Source: Carboxylicivirga sp. M1479 (lineage in GTDB: Bacteria > Bacteroidota > Bacteroidia > Bacteroidales > Marinilabiliaceae). From it: a stretch of 64,000 nt of DNA. The stretch is from the NCBI RefSeq assembly GCF_007097485.1, contig NZ_VKDE01000015.1, forward strand, positions 62,792 to 126,791, in the 5' to 3' direction. Positions 1 to 9,293 of the stretch are shown here, piece after piece. The position numbers and the translations under genes were made by a program. Every line of letters begins with the position of its first letter. The stretch's first letter is position 1. Under the pieces are notes generated by a model. The model ran no database searches, was not told where the DNA came from, and saw only the letters and a program-made list of their open reading frames with translations.

Positions 1-100
1 CATCAATTTGCTTTTGTAGATCATCGATATCATCACCAACACAGCTACCAAAGGTAACCATCCCGGCCACTAACATCATTGAAAAAATTTTTCTTTTCAT
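1..100 (-). CDS. Lipoprotein, N-terminal fragment (runs off the window)
   Basis: Only the first 33 codons are present. They start at the ATG complementary to 98-100 and read off the left edge. The peptide begins MKRKIFSMMLVAGMVTFGSC, a lipoprotein signal peptide with a lipobox (TFGSC) and the lipidated Cys at residue 20. An acidic stretch (GDDIDDLQKQID) follows and looks like the start of a helical or coiled-coil segment. Many Bacteroidota surface lipoproteins start this way, including some with a DUF4988-type coiled coil, but the fragment is too short to assign a family. Function unknown. Confidence 0.7.
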   Translation of the reverse strand, partial: MKRKIFSMMLVAGMVTFGSCVGDDIDDLQKQID

Positions 101-1269
101 AATTAATTTTTAAATATTACTGATTAAATTGTTAGAGGCATCGTAAGCTTTTGCAAATAGCCTGCAAGGCATTATGTATGCTAGCTTTTCAGATTGTTTA
201 CGCCTTCTTATGTCACCACTAACCATATTAATATCTTAACAATGAGCACTAACGCATCATTCGTGTAATTTTCTTCTAGTGGGGCTTAGGTTATTTCTTT
301 TGTTGCTAATCCAAACAAACTAACTCGTCAAAACCAATTAGATACCAATTTGTATTGCATCGTTTTTGAACGCAAAATATTCGTCTGCTTTTATGCTTTA
401 ATTTGCTACAGCACAAAAAAAGACATTAAACACCTAATATTTAAGTTGTTTTCCTTGGTTTTAAAGTATGTATTCCATGCTTTTTACGACAGGGTTAACC
501 TTATCTATGGTGCCTTACGAATTTATTTCCAACACTATACAACGCATTAAAATAACATAAATACATATGAAATAAACAAAGAGTCAGTATCCATTACTGA
601 TAATGCGACCTTACTTATTCGACAATAAATTCAGATATAACAAGACCTTTATGCACTGTTGTATTTTTAACGCATAGCACCATACGGTAACTATATTTAA
701 CAGGAAATAATTCAATAGCACCAATTGATATTAATCAGGTATATTTTAAAATATCCTGTAATAAATTGTTTTTTAGCGAATAGACAACACCGAACTAAAG
801 GTAGATGTAGCTGTGTAGTACAAAACTAACCTTTATGTACCAAAAACTCTGTTTCTAAATGATAGTAAATCACAATAAATAATTATTGATTATAAATTAT
901 ATGGTAATATTTTCAGCAATCCCTACCTCTTATCTCTAATATGGTTTGATTTACTGATATAATTACAGCTTAAATGTGTTTTACTTTTAAAGTCACCTTA
1001 ATGGTACGGTAGTATTACCCATTGTAGTTTTTTTTACTTACGCTTAAAGTGCATAGAAATTGCAATTAGTATAATCCTTGGATATCAAAGCTCCAGCTCC
1101 GGGATTTCGTCGTACTAGAGTTAGGTCTTCTACGGCTTAACCACGCTCGCAGCGAGGTTGTACCGCAAACAGGCACTAAGCTGGAACGAGGAAGCTAGCT
1201 AGCAGGGCACTCATATATTGATCTTATTAATTGCCACGGAACTAAGATATATTATTGGATAATATCACA
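101..1269. other. Long intergenic region, no gene recognised
   Basis: About 1.2 kb of AT-rich sequence separates the two minus-strand genes. The only longer open frame (350-550, plus) has a poor amino-acid composition and no recognisable domain, so I do not call it. Around 1095-1200 is a more GC-rich patch with a degraded inverted repeat (listed separately). Its size and the repeat remnants suggest a decayed insertion site rather than a promoter region alone. Confidence 0.5.
1133..1165. repeat. Degraded inverted repeat related to the 4.0-kb palindrome
   Basis: The right arm AGCGAGGTTGTACCG (1151-1165) is identical to the core of the perfect palindrome at 3996-4040. The left arm (1133-1147) is a mutated complement, and the 3-nt loop is CGC instead of CCC. 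Both copies have the string AGCTCCGGG a little upstream. The pair brackets the first sulfatase gene. Confidence 0.6.
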
Positions 1270-1272
1270 AAA

Positions 1273-1314
1273 AAGTGGCGATTTATTAAGCATGTACTTA
1301 ATAAATCGCCACTT
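1273..1314 (-). terminator. Strong stem-loop terminator after the first sulfatase
   Basis: A perfect 18-bp inverted repeat (1273-1290 and 1297-1314) with a 6-nt loop lies 19 bp beyond the sulfatase stop codon. On the minus strand a TTTT run follows the stem. Confidence 0.8.
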
Positions 1315-1333
1315 CTATAAAGGTATTTTATAC

Positions 1334-3712
1334 CTATTCAGGTATACTCACCGTTACTTTATTTACATATCCAGTAAATTTTGAATCTTTTAAATTTTTA
1401 AATACTAAATCAGCAACCTGAGTAGCATCGTCCATTCCTACATCAGCCGTTTCGTCACCTGAGAATACGGCCGGCTCAGTTTTTTCAACCCGACCTTCAG
1501 CAACTTTTTTACCATCCACATAAAGTATGGCATTACCTCCTTTACCAGTTCCACCACCATCGTAATCAAACTGTAACTTTATCTCAGCATTCTTATTGCT
1601 TATCTTTTTATTCGATTTAATGGTGTAACGTTTTAATCCAAAATAGTTATAGGTATAAGCAGGATAGCCATTATCCATATAAACAGCCCAACCACCGAAT
1701 TTACCACCTTGACAAAGAATAATCCCCCGGTCATTGCCTTTAAGGTTTACATCAGCAACAATGGTTTTTGATTTGTTTTTCACATTTATAAAGGTATTTT
1801 CCATGATACCTTCCATTCCATGAGACAAGGTAAGTGATTTACGTTTACCCATTAAATCTGGTCTTCCGGCAAGTTCAGCATTGAACCGTTCATACAAGCG
1901 ATCATCCAATGGATATACATTATTAGCAATAGCTTCTTTTTCAAACAAGGCTTTCATTTCTGCCAGCTTATCTGGATATTCAGCAGCCAGGTTATTGGTA
2001 AGGCTAAAGTCTTCTTTAACATTGTACAGATCCCAAACATCGTTCTGCAAGGTATTGAGTGGCTTATTTTTCCATGCCGGTCTGTGAATCACACGTGCTA
2101 GCCACCCTTCATGATATATTCCTCTATTTCCTGCTATTTCAAAATATTGAGTAGTATGGCGCTCAGCTGCATTTGCATTTTTAATGGCATAAAGCAGACT
2201 TACACCATCCATTGGCTTTTGCTCCACTCCGTTAATTGTTTTAGGAACTGGCAGCTTAGCTGCTTCCAATATTGTTGGAACTACATCATTAACATGACTA
2301 AATTGAGTTCTGATTTCTCCTTTGGCACTGAACCCTTTTGGCCAGTGTATAACTACGCCATTTCGTGTACCTCCAAAATCACCAGCAACCTGCTTGGTCC
2401 ATGAAAATGGTGCGTTGGTTGCAACAGCCCAACCAGCAGCCATATGTGGGAAAGAATTAGGTCCACCCCAATCATTTTCTCGCTTCAACATCCCTTCAAT
2501 TGTTTCTGCACCAAATATTCCATTAAGGCTTATTAACTCATTATACGTTCCTTGCATACCACCCTCAGCACTTGAGCCATTATCTCCCATGACGTATACA
2601 AATAGGGTATTATCCAATTCACCTATCTCGTCAATGGCATTCACTAATCGCCCTACTTCAACATCGGTATGTTCAACAAAACCGGCAAAGGCTTCCATTT
2701 GTATTGCAAATAATTTTTTCTCATTGGCGCTTAAGGACTCCCAGTCTTTAATATCTTCGGGTATTGGAGCTAACTTGGCATCCTGAGGTATAATACCCAT
2801 TTTTTTCTGTCGTGCAATGGTTTCTTCTCTTAGTTTTTGCCAACCATCATCAAATTTACCTTTGTATTTATCTATCCATTCTTTAGGTGCATGATGAGGA
2901 GCATGCACTGCTCCAGGCGCATAATAAATCATAAACGGCTTTTCGGGTGTTAGAGCCTGCTGAAACTTCACCCACTTAACAGCTTCATCCGTCATATCAG
3001 TTGTAAAGTGATAATCGGGATTATCTTTTTTGTGTACCTTGGTAACGCCATCAAAAATTACAGGATCCCATTGATTGGTCTCACCACCAATAAAACCATA
3101 AAACTTATCAAAGCCTGAGTTTGTAGGCCAGCGGAAATAAGGACCGGAAACAGAAACTTCCCAGGTAGCTGTTTCGTGCCATTTACCAAAGGCTGCTGTA
3201 CTATAGCCATTTTGGCGTAATATCTCAGAACCGTATTTTGCATTATCGGGTCGTATGCCCTGATTACCAGGAAAACCAGTGGCTATTTCCATGACCGAAC
3301 CAACATTCACATTGTGGTGATTTCGACCAGCTAGCAATGCTGCTCTTGTAGGTGAACAGAGGGCGGTTGTGTGAAAATGATTAAACCTAACACCATTATC
3401 GGCCAGACGATCAAAGGTTGGTGTATTAATAGCACCTCCATAAGCAGTTGTTGCACCAAATCCAATGTCATCAATTAAAACCACAACCACATTTGGCGCA
3501 CCTTCGGGTGCCTTAATCTCAAAAGGCTCCGGTTTGGTTGCATCTCTTGCATCCATTACTGTAATGGGTGCCATCGCAGGTGGCTGGATAGGCAGATTTG
3601 TACGGTCAAGCCCATTTTTGTGCTTTACTTCAGCTTTTTGTTTCCCATCAGGCGTACTGCAAGAAACAAATACCATCATTAAAACTAATAAATTTAAAAA
3701 CACTCTTTTCAT
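1334..3712 (-). CDS. Secreted arylsulfatase (S1 family lipoprotein)
   Basis: Hydrolyses sulfate esters outside the cytoplasm; the natural substrate cannot be read from sequence. The best start is the ATG at 3712, which gives a lipoprotein signal peptide (MKRVFLNLLVLMMVFVSCS); the in-frame extension upstream is not signal-like. About 792 residues. The metal-binding start of the sulfatase fold is visible (VVVLIDDIGFG), followed by the C-S-P-T-R motif in TTALCSPTRAALLAGR, whose Cys is converted to formylglycine, and GKWHE and MGDNGSS further on. Past about residue 590 an extra C-terminal region of about 200 residues looks beta-rich and ends GYVNKVTVSIPE, as in other long bacterial arylsulfatases. 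No maturation enzyme is encoded in the window. It lies 3' of the barrel-protein cluster but is separated from it by 685 bp with its own repeats and a terminator, so it is probably transcribed on its own. Confidence 0.9.
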   Translation of the reverse strand: MKRVFLNLLVLMMVFVSCSTPDGKQKAEVKHKNGLDRTNLPIQPPAMAPITVMDARDATKPEPFEIKAPEGAPNVVVVLIDDIGFGATTAYGGAINTPTFDRLADNGVRFNHFHTTALCSPTRAALLAGRNHHNVNVGSVMEIATGFPGNQGIRPDNAKYGSEILRQNGYSTAAFGKWHETATWEVSVSGPYFRWPTNSGFDKFYGFIGGETNQWDPVIFDGVTKVHKKDNPDYHFTTDMTDEAVKWVKFQQALTPEKPFMIYYAPGAVHAPHHAPKEWIDKYKGKFDDGWQKLREETIARQKKMGIIPQDAKLAPIPEDIKDWESLSANEKKLFAIQMEAFAGFVEHTDVEVGRLVNAIDEIGELDNTLFVYVMGDNGSSAEGGMQGTYNELISLNGIFGAETIEGMLKRENDWGGPNSFPHMAAGWAVATNAPFSWTKQVAGDFGGTRNGVVIHWPKGFSAKGEIRTQFSHVNDVVPTILEAAKLPVPKTINGVEQKPMDGVSLLYAIKNANAAERHTTQYFEIAGNRGIYHEGWLARVIHRPAWKNKPLNTLQNDVWDLYNVKEDFSLTNNLAAEYPDKLAEMKALFEKEAIANNVYPLDDRLYERFNAELAGRPDLMGKRKSLTLSHGMEGIMENTFINVKNKSKTIVADVNLKGNDRGIILCQGGKFGGWAVYMDNGYPAYTYNYFGLKRYTIKSNKKISNKNAEIKLQFDYDGGGTGKGGNAILYVDGKKVAEGRVEKTEPAVFSGDETADVGMDDATQVADLVFKNLKDSKFTGYVNKVTVSIPE

Positions 3713-3995
3713 AGCGTTAGTTATTTTATGAATATTAATCTCGTAAATAATTAACAATCATCGGTATCTATTGTTTTTCAAATCATAAGGTAATTATACC
3801 GTTTACTTATCAAGATGCACCTTTAGTGCATTTCATTTCTTAAGCCACCTTGAAATTGTTTCGGCATTGTACCGGCGCAGTTGAATTTAAATTGCTTTTA
3901 GAAATGTTAAATATGAGGTACACTTATTTCCTTGCCACTTTGACTACATCATCTGCTCGCCTTTGCATGCTAACAGCTCCGGGCCATCTAGTGGT

Positions 3996-4062
3996 CTGCT
4001 TCGGTACAACCTCGCTCCCAGCGAGGTTGTACCGAAGCAGGTACGAAGCAGGTACGAAGCAG
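3996..4062. repeat. Perfect 21-bp palindrome followed by 11-bp tandem repeats
   Basis: The arms 3996-4016 and 4020-4040 are perfect complements separated only by CCC. Immediately after come two identical 11-bp units GTACGAAGCAG (4041-4051, 4052-4062), and the end of the right arm is a variant of the same unit. A damaged relative lies at 1133-1165. The GC content is far above the surroundings. It resembles an extragenic palindromic repeat rather than a terminator, since no T-run follows on either strand. Confidence 0.75.
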
Positions 4063-4249
4063 ACCCGATGGAGAGACGACAAGGGATCGATGAAATACCG
4101 AATAATTCTCTTTCAGCTATTGAAACTCTTTGAATTGTAGCAATAAAAAATCAGACTCTAGCAGTGTGTCGGACTTATACATTTAAGCATCTGAGAATCG
4201 AATAGTTCGACCTCAGTCTCGAATAGGGTTCAAGAAAAAAAGCTAAAAA

Positions 4250-4270
4250 GAGCCTAAGTCCGACAGGCTC
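4250..4270 (-). terminator. Terminator after the DUF481 gene
   Basis: On the minus strand GAGCCT pairs with AGGCTC across a 9-nt loop and is followed by TTTTT, about 130 bp beyond the stop at 4398. The hairpin overlaps the right arm of the larger inverted repeat TGTCGGACTTA (4167-4177 / 4255-4265). Confidence 0.6.
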
Positions 4271-4397
4271 CTAGGCTTTCGTAAGCCAATTTTCTGTAAA
4301 AGAATTTATACAATTAATTGATTATAATACATTTTTAGTACCTGAGTAGAGACTTTACCGAATAGAAATCTTTAAACTGGTGAAAATTCAAATAGCA

Positions 4398-5417
4398 CTA
4401 AAATTTATATTCAATGCCCAAAAGACCAATTGCCCAGTCAGACAAAGGATCATCCGAATTCAATGGACGATTGTCAAAATCATGATAAAAGGTCCACTTA
4501 AAGAATAAATCATTCAACACCTCCCAACTAAGTGTAGATTCTAAATTGGTTCTAAATCTTCCAAAATTATTAATACTTGGATAAACAGTGCCCTTAAAGT
4601 AGAACGATAATTCTGGAGAGCTGTATTTATATACGGTGAAATTGAGTGAAAGTGCTCCTTCCAGGTTGAATGTGGAATTATCAGATGTTGTTTCTCTGTT
4701 TGTATTCAAACCGCCAGCAACATACATAACTGAATGATTAGTGTAGATTAGTGTATTTCCAAATCCCAGAACACAGTTGGTTCGTAACTGCAAGTTAAGC
4801 TCAGAATTGCTTTCAGCAAAAAGATGACTAATAAAAAACCATTTTCTAGGTAGGAGTCTAATGTAATGGATACCACCATTTTGTTTTTCATTTTGATTTT
4901 CATTTTCCCGTTCAGTAAGAACGGAATAGTTAATCTCAAACTGATTCAAGTTATGCCGATACAGAATATTCCCTGCAAAATTAAACCTTCCCAATTCACT
5001 CGCCTTGGTATAGCTAAAACCCGAACTTATTTTACCATCAAAACGAGTTAAGAAATTAATGTCATCAGGTGCAATGGTTGCAATGTTAATATGCTTCAGA
5101 AGTAATGGAGTCATATCATCCTTAAGTAGTATAGCCACCTTTGGTTTTCTTGTTGGCCTAAGGGTTCCAAATAAAACTCGTCCATCGGAATGTTCAATAC
5201 GAATTCTTTGCTTTATGTAGATACTATCAATTTCACTCCATTCGATCTTGATTTTTCCGGCATCATCGGTAGAAAACTCAAGGAGGTTGTTCTCCATTAT
5301 TTTAACTTCTCCGGTAATTTTATTGCCGTTCTGAAAATATACAGTGTCAATTTTAGCTGCTGTAACTAACTGAGTGATGAAAATAAATATTACTAATAGA
5401 AATTTGTGTTTTTGCAT
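4398..5417 (-). CDS. DUF481-like outer membrane beta-barrel protein
   Basis: The 339 residues begin with a signal peptide (MQKHKFLLVIFIFITQLVTA). Residues about 22-115 form a small beta domain with repeated 'nG..itGev' and 'dgrvlfGtl' motifs. From about residue 120 to the end are alternating short beta strands ending in Phe (LLGIEYKF), typical of outer-membrane barrels and of the DUF481 family. The function of that family is not settled. It is the most downstream of five barrel genes on this strand; the 126-bp gap to the next gene leaves it unclear whether they share a transcript. Alternatively it could be a barrel of another family. Confidence 0.65.
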   Translation of the reverse strand: MQKHKFLLVIFIFITQLVTAAKIDTVYFQNGNKITGEVKIMENNLLEFSTDDAGKIKIEWSEIDSIYIKQRIRIEHSDGRVLFGTLRPTRKPKVAILLKDDMTPLLLKHINIATIAPDDINFLTRFDGKISSGFSYTKASELGRFNFAGNILYRHNLNQFEINYSVLTERENENQNEKQNGGIHYIRLLPRKWFFISHLFAESNSELNLQLRTNCVLGFGNTLIYTNHSVMYVAGGLNTNRETTSDNSTFNLEGALSLNFTVYKYSSPELSFYFKGTVYPSINNFGRFRTNLESTLSWEVLNDLFFKWTFYHDFDNRPLNSDDPLSDWAIGLLGIEYKF

Positions 5418-5543
5418 ATAATCACTTTGTAATAAACTTAGCCTTACTTCTAACTTTAAAAGCCGAATCCAAAATTCAATTCTGCCAAGAATAGCGCCGA
5501 AAACCAGGTTGAATCTAATATATTCGAAACCATTATTTATGAA

Positions 5544-6716
5544 CTAAAAAGCCTCCTGTATACCAAAGTAAATTCCATGATTACCTCCACTTCCAAGTCC
5601 AATATCCATTCTAAGATTTACTTTCTGTTTTTTATTAAAGAGATACCTTAATCCAACTCCGCCACTATATTTCATTGTATTGAAGTTATATTCAATCATC
5701 GAATTAGAAACGTTACCTACTCCTCCAAAAGCCACAAAACCTAATCGCTTCCATATATATTGACGATACTCTAACTGCATCATACCGTAAAAATTGTCGC
5801 GATAGCGCCCACTGAAATAGCCTCTCATTCGTTTGGGGCCTCCTAAGGAAGGAAGGTAGTAGAACGGTGCATCTCCTGTAGTTGATTGAACATAAAAATT
5901 CATCGCAAAAACATGATCAGGGGCAACAGCTACGAATCCTTTCACATCTAGTTCTAACAAAGAAAATAAATAACCGTCCACATCAGGGTAAAAAACTAAT
6001 TTAAAATATTGGTAAGCTCCATTATTTGGGAAAAATATATTATCTCTTGAATCCCAAACCAAGTCGCTTCCAATACCGAATATCTGTCCTCCGGAATTGC
6101 CGTTAATACTATCTGATAAAAGCAGCTCATTACCTTTTTTATCGACTATATCAGTGTGGTTATAATCTAATATTATTCCTGTTCTGTCGGCCGAAAATAG
6201 CCAGGGCGGTATTTGCACCCCTATCATGACGGCAAATGTTTTTTGTGAGTAGTCCGCATTATCATTGTTGGGTGCATCATCGCCGATCCCCCAAAATTTA
6301 TTGATAAAGAAACCATAGCTCATTGGAGCAGATATATAGAGTTTATTCCTCAATAAGTACAACTCGGGACTAAGGCTAATTTTATATTGCTTATTAGTTG
6401 AATAATAACCTCCAAATCCTAATTTAGAAGGTTTAAGTTCGGCACTGGTCCCCAGGTAGGAAATAAAGATGCCTCCAGCTCCAACTGCAAATTGTGATTC
6501 TGGCGTATAGAAGGCATAGGGGTACCCATTAAAAGATTTTCTTTTATCACTTAAGTCATGGTTATCCTTTAAAACTCTTTCAATTATTTTATCAGAGAGA
6601 GTATCTGTGATATTTGGATTTTGTGCCCCGACTTGCAACCAAAACACACTAAATAAGAGTACAAGAAGAACCCGTACTCTTAAAAGAGAATAATTTTCAG
6701 CCAATACATTTTTCAT
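5544..6716 (-). CDS. BamA/TamA-like (Omp85) outer membrane protein
   Basis: The 390 residues carry a signal peptide to about residue 31 and then only a short pre-barrel segment, so this is essentially the C-terminal 16-strand Omp85 barrel without POTRA domains. The diagnostic loop motif is visible as GGPKRMRGYFSGRYRDN at about 290-306, matching the R-G-(Y/F) signature of Omp85 loop 6. The protein ends in Phe. BamA itself is roughly twice as long, so this is an accessory surface-antigen type, whose roles vary. The gene lies 30 bp from the upstream transporter-like gene and is probably co-transcribed with it. Confidence 0.8.
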   Translation of the reverse strand: MKNVLAENYSLLRVRVLLVLLFSVFWLQVGAQNPNITDTLSDKIIERVLKDNHDLSDKRKSFNGYPYAFYTPESQFAVGAGGIFISYLGTSAELKPSKLGFGGYYSTNKQYKISLSPELYLLRNKLYISAPMSYGFFINKFWGIGDDAPNNDNADYSQKTFAVMIGVQIPPWLFSADRTGIILDYNHTDIVDKKGNELLLSDSINGNSGGQIFGIGSDLVWDSRDNIFFPNNGAYQYFKLVFYPDVDGYLFSLLELDVKGFVAVAPDHVFAMNFYVQSTTGDAPFYYLPSLGGPKRMRGYFSGRYRDNFYGMMQLEYRQYIWKRLGFVAFGGVGNVSNSMIEYNFNTMKYSGGVGLRYLFNKKQKVNLRMDIGLGSGGNHGIYFGIQEAF

Positions 6717-6746
6717 ATTCTGGTTTGGTTCAAAAAAGTGTTACTA

Positions 6747-7775
6747 TTAATTGCCTGCCTTTGCCCTTAAAAATTGAGGAGCCCAAATTAATTGCACCTG
6801 TAACGCGTTGTATTTAAAGTGCTGCCGAATTGAATAGTTTGTTGTCCATTTGGCATTTACATAAAACGCTTGCTTAACTGGCCAATACCCTACACCTACG
6901 CCTACAGTGCTGTACCTGTCTTTATAGTCTGTATTCCAATACACATCATTACCAGAATCTTTACTCACCTGCCAGGTATGCCCTCCTTGTATTGTTACAT
7001 CCAATCGCTCCGACAAATATTGACTTAGTCCGTATTCAATCGTATACCTATTTCCTGCTCTCACATCAGCATCTTTAACTTTACTATGAGTTTCAAAAGT
7101 ATTGCCAATAAAAACTGCAGAAGCTTTTTGTGGCATCAAATAAAAATAGTTAAATACCTGAAAGATATGGCTCCAATATCCTAAACCAATATTATCGTCA
7201 GCACCTGTTTCATATCGTCCTGTTGGAATTGAGGCAATGTAACCTGCAGTAAGATCCATTTTGTCATTTACATTTGACCAGGTAAGTAAAACAGGAGCAA
7301 CCATTAGGTCTCCAATGCCTCCAGCTCCACCCGAAACAGATCTGTTGCCATTAGGCAGTCCCTCAAGTGTGGCTCTAAAATCAGCTGTTGCATAATAGGG
7401 AGATAAAACACCAATATACCGGGCATTACCTAAAGCTTCAATTTCGGGAGATACATAGGCTACCACCAAGGCATTTATGTATCCAGAAATATCTGTATCG
7501 ATTGGAATGGATCTACCTTCGGGATCTGGAATCAGATCGATATTATCTACTGAATTTCCATGCTTGTTAATAAATTTGTTTGCATTGAAAAAGAGATTAT
7601 AATTAACTATAGCAACACCAGAAAAGCCTGGATTAGCATAGTCCCGAGGATTAATTATTCCGGGAAGATATGCTCCTGATTGCAGTGGAGACGGCAAGGG
7701 TTCAGTAGGTGCCTGACTCTTTATAATCGGAGATATCAATGTCACTAAACCAATTAATATGAAATATTTCTTCAT
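6747..7775 (-). CDS. Outer membrane porin-like protein, MetA-pathway (phenol) family
   Basis: The open frame can be extended to 7949, but that extension is translated from the 155-bp mobile repeat just upstream. The real start is the ATG at 7775, which opens a signal peptide (MKKYFILIGLVTLISPIIKS). The 342-residue product has the layout of the 'MetA-pathway of phenol degradation' transporter family: GAGGIGDLMVAPVLLTWS near the middle, TAGYIASIPTGRYETG, then repeated beta strands. Members are thought to form outer-membrane channels for hydrophobic compounds; the substrate here is unknown. The downstream Omp85-type gene follows after 30 bp. Confidence 0.75.
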   Translation of the reverse strand: MKKYFILIGLVTLISPIIKSQAPTEPLPSPLQSGAYLPGIINPRDYANPGFSGVAIVNYNLFFNANKFINKHGNSVDNIDLIPDPEGRSIPIDTDISGYINALVVAYVSPEIEALGNARYIGVLSPYYATADFRATLEGLPNGNRSVSGGAGGIGDLMVAPVLLTWSNVNDKMDLTAGYIASIPTGRYETGADDNIGLGYWSHIFQVFNYFYLMPQKASAVFIGNTFETHSKVKDADVRAGNRYTIEYGLSQYLSERLDVTIQGGHTWQVSKDSGNDVYWNTDYKDRYSTVGVGVGYWPVKQAFYVNAKWTTNYSIRQHFKYNALQVQLIWAPQFLRAKAGN

Positions 7776-7802
7776 GTTTTGAATTTTTATACTGTCACTT
7801 AT

Positions 7803-7957
7803 CAGGGAATTCGCTTTTAAGCATTTTAACCACCTCCCCAATTCGTGGTACTCCTCCTTGGCAAGGAGGAGAGGGATGAAAAACCGTCCCCTTCTGAATT
7901 TTAGGAGGGGTGCCGACTGGCGGGGTGGCGTAATTAGTTTTAAAAGCAATTTCCCTG
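7803..7957. mobile_element. MITE-like element, copy 1 (155 bp)
   Basis: The ends are CAGGGAATTCGCTTTTAA and, inverted, CAGGGAAATTGCTTTTAA. The element is bracketed by an exact 10-bp direct repeat TGTCACTTAT (7793-7802 and 7958-7967), as expected of a target-site duplication. Inside are two further hairpins: CTCCTCCTT / AAGGAGGAG around a GGC loop, and a CCCCTTCT / AGGAGGGG pair. It codes for nothing. A second copy lies at 12218-12372 with the same length and about 95% identity. This copy sits 27 bp upstream of the porin-like gene start, so it probably separates that gene from its old promoter. Confidence 0.85.
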
Positions 7958-8056
7958 TGTCACTTATTAATCATTTGGATGTATTCAATGGAAAGTTTTA
8001 GTTTTTTTCTTTAAACAGCGCATCAGCCCAAATTGCCATTAATAAAAGACATTGGG

Positions 8057-9163
8057 TTATAAACCAAACCTGTATTGCAGTCCTGTCATAAAAAACTTCT
8101 GATCATTTCGATAGCCTATCTCGCCTCTGATCATCCAATTCTCAGTCATTTCAAAATTATATCCAATTTGTGTGCTCCAATTTTCAACAATTTCCTTTTT
8201 TATGTCATAGTTTATAGCATCAGCATTATCTACCCTATTTTGGGCGTATGTAAGTCTTGCGTCTCTAGCGTATAATTCAGCTAATTTGTCATCTTTACCT
8301 GGCGTGGCATCAGGTAAGCTTTCCCATAATACTATTTGTTCGTCATTTATGACTGTTAAGCCATCAATAGCTCTGCTCATCGCTTCGTCTAATTCTGGCA
8401 CACCTATAGATCCTGTGTTATTTTCCTTGTTGACAAAATCACGATACATGGCTCCAAAATAAATAGATAGTTTCATGTTGTTTTTAAAAACTATTCTGCG
8501 TCCGATACGAGCCGAACCGACGAAGAAAGTCACTGTTTGTTCAAGAAGATCAGATGTTGACCATGATATATTACCATCAACACTCGCAAAGTAATCGTTA
8601 ATGCCATAAACAGCTGTAGAGCCAAAGCCAAAAGAATTAGTGGAAAATGTTACCTCATCTACATCAATTGGTTTTTCCAGAGTTCTGATCTCCATTAGGT
8701 TCCCATTGGGACCCAAATCAGTCTCCACCACTTGTGGTTGGAAGGATACTTTAGTTGCTGCACTGTTTCGTGTGTACAAGCCATAAAAGTTCAAAAATGG
8801 AAATATCCATGCATCAGCCCGGATATTAATTCCATTAGCTGTTGCAAGGGTTTCCGTAAAGTTTAGGGTTTCGGGGTTTAGAATATCATCCAGATTTTCA
8901 CCATCATAAAAGTTCATGCTAAAATGAGTTAAATCTAGTGTCATTTGGTTGTATACATAGCTAACGTTAAAACCAAATGGCAATTGTAAATCAATATTCC
9001 GATCTGCAACCTTTTGTCCCCAGATAGGCAATACATATGGGTATTTTTTAGCAGCTATACTGTCTTGAACGGCATCCTGTTTTTTACCCAGAGCAATACT
9101 TGTGCTCGAACAATATAGAATCAAAAACAGTAGCACTACTATATTTCTAAAGGCTTTTTTCAT
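8057..9163 (-). CDS. Predicted outer membrane beta-barrel protein, family not recognised
   Basis: The start at 9163 gives a clean signal peptide (MKKAFRNIVVLLFLILYCSS); the upstream in-frame ATG at 9196 lies in a stem-loop and adds no useful sequence. The mature protein is about 350 residues, with alternating strands (GINIRADAWIFPFLNFYGLY, SFGFGSTAVYGINDYFASVD) and ends GYRNDQKFFMTGLQYRFGL, a typical barrel end. A charged, probably periplasmic or loop insert of about 70 residues (about 260-330) precedes the last strands. No enzyme motif is visible. Its neighbours are barrel proteins on the same strand, flanked by sulfatases. Confidence 0.6.
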   Translation of the reverse strand: MKKAFRNIVVLLFLILYCSSTSIALGKKQDAVQDSIAAKKYPYVLPIWGQKVADRNIDLQLPFGFNVSYVYNQMTLDLTHFSMNFYDGENLDDILNPETLNFTETLATANGINIRADAWIFPFLNFYGLYTRNSAATKVSFQPQVVETDLGPNGNLMEIRTLEKPIDVDEVTFSTNSFGFGSTAVYGINDYFASVDGNISWSTSDLLEQTVTFFVGSARIGRRIVFKNNMKLSIYFGAMYRDFVNKENNTGSIGVPELDEAMSRAIDGLTVINDEQIVLWESLPDATPGKDDKLAELYARDARLTYAQNRVDNADAINYDIKKEIVENWSTQIGYNFEMTENWMIRGEIGYRNDQKFFMTGLQYRFGL

Positions 9164-9195
9164 CGTTATTTTTTTAATAAATAAGATACGAAACA

Positions 9196-9239
9196 TGCAT
9201 GAACGTCAATTATACCTGAGTATAATTGAAATTCATGCA
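9196..9239. other. Intergenic stem-loop
   Basis: TGCATGAA (9196-9203) pairs with TTCATGCA (9232-9239), and an inner CAATTATAC / GTATAATTG pair extends the stem. It lies between two minus-strand barrel genes. No T-run follows on the minus strand, so it is more likely an mRNA-stabilising or processing hairpin than a strong terminator. Confidence 0.5.
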
Positions 9240-9293
9240 CTTCGCGTATTTCATCAGTACATGTCGTTTATAAGACCAAGCAATATCGCTTAT

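Larger units (their letters stand above)
3713..4397. other. Intergenic region with palindromes, no gene
   Basis: The 685 bp between the sulfatase start and the DUF481 stop hold a long perfect palindrome (3996-4040), short tandem repeats (4041-4062), a distant inverted repeat TGTCGGACTTA (4167-4177 with 4255-4265) and a terminator hairpin (4250-4270). The plus-strand open frame here runs through the palindrome and is not credible as a gene. Confidence 0.6.

Noticed and set aside
350-550. Small gene on the plus strand
   Set aside because: Phe/Tyr/Ile-rich composition typical of AT-rich noncoding DNA, no ATG context and no domain.
3850-4140. Plus-strand gene of 96 codons
   Set aside because: It runs through the 21-bp palindrome and tandem repeats and has no domain.
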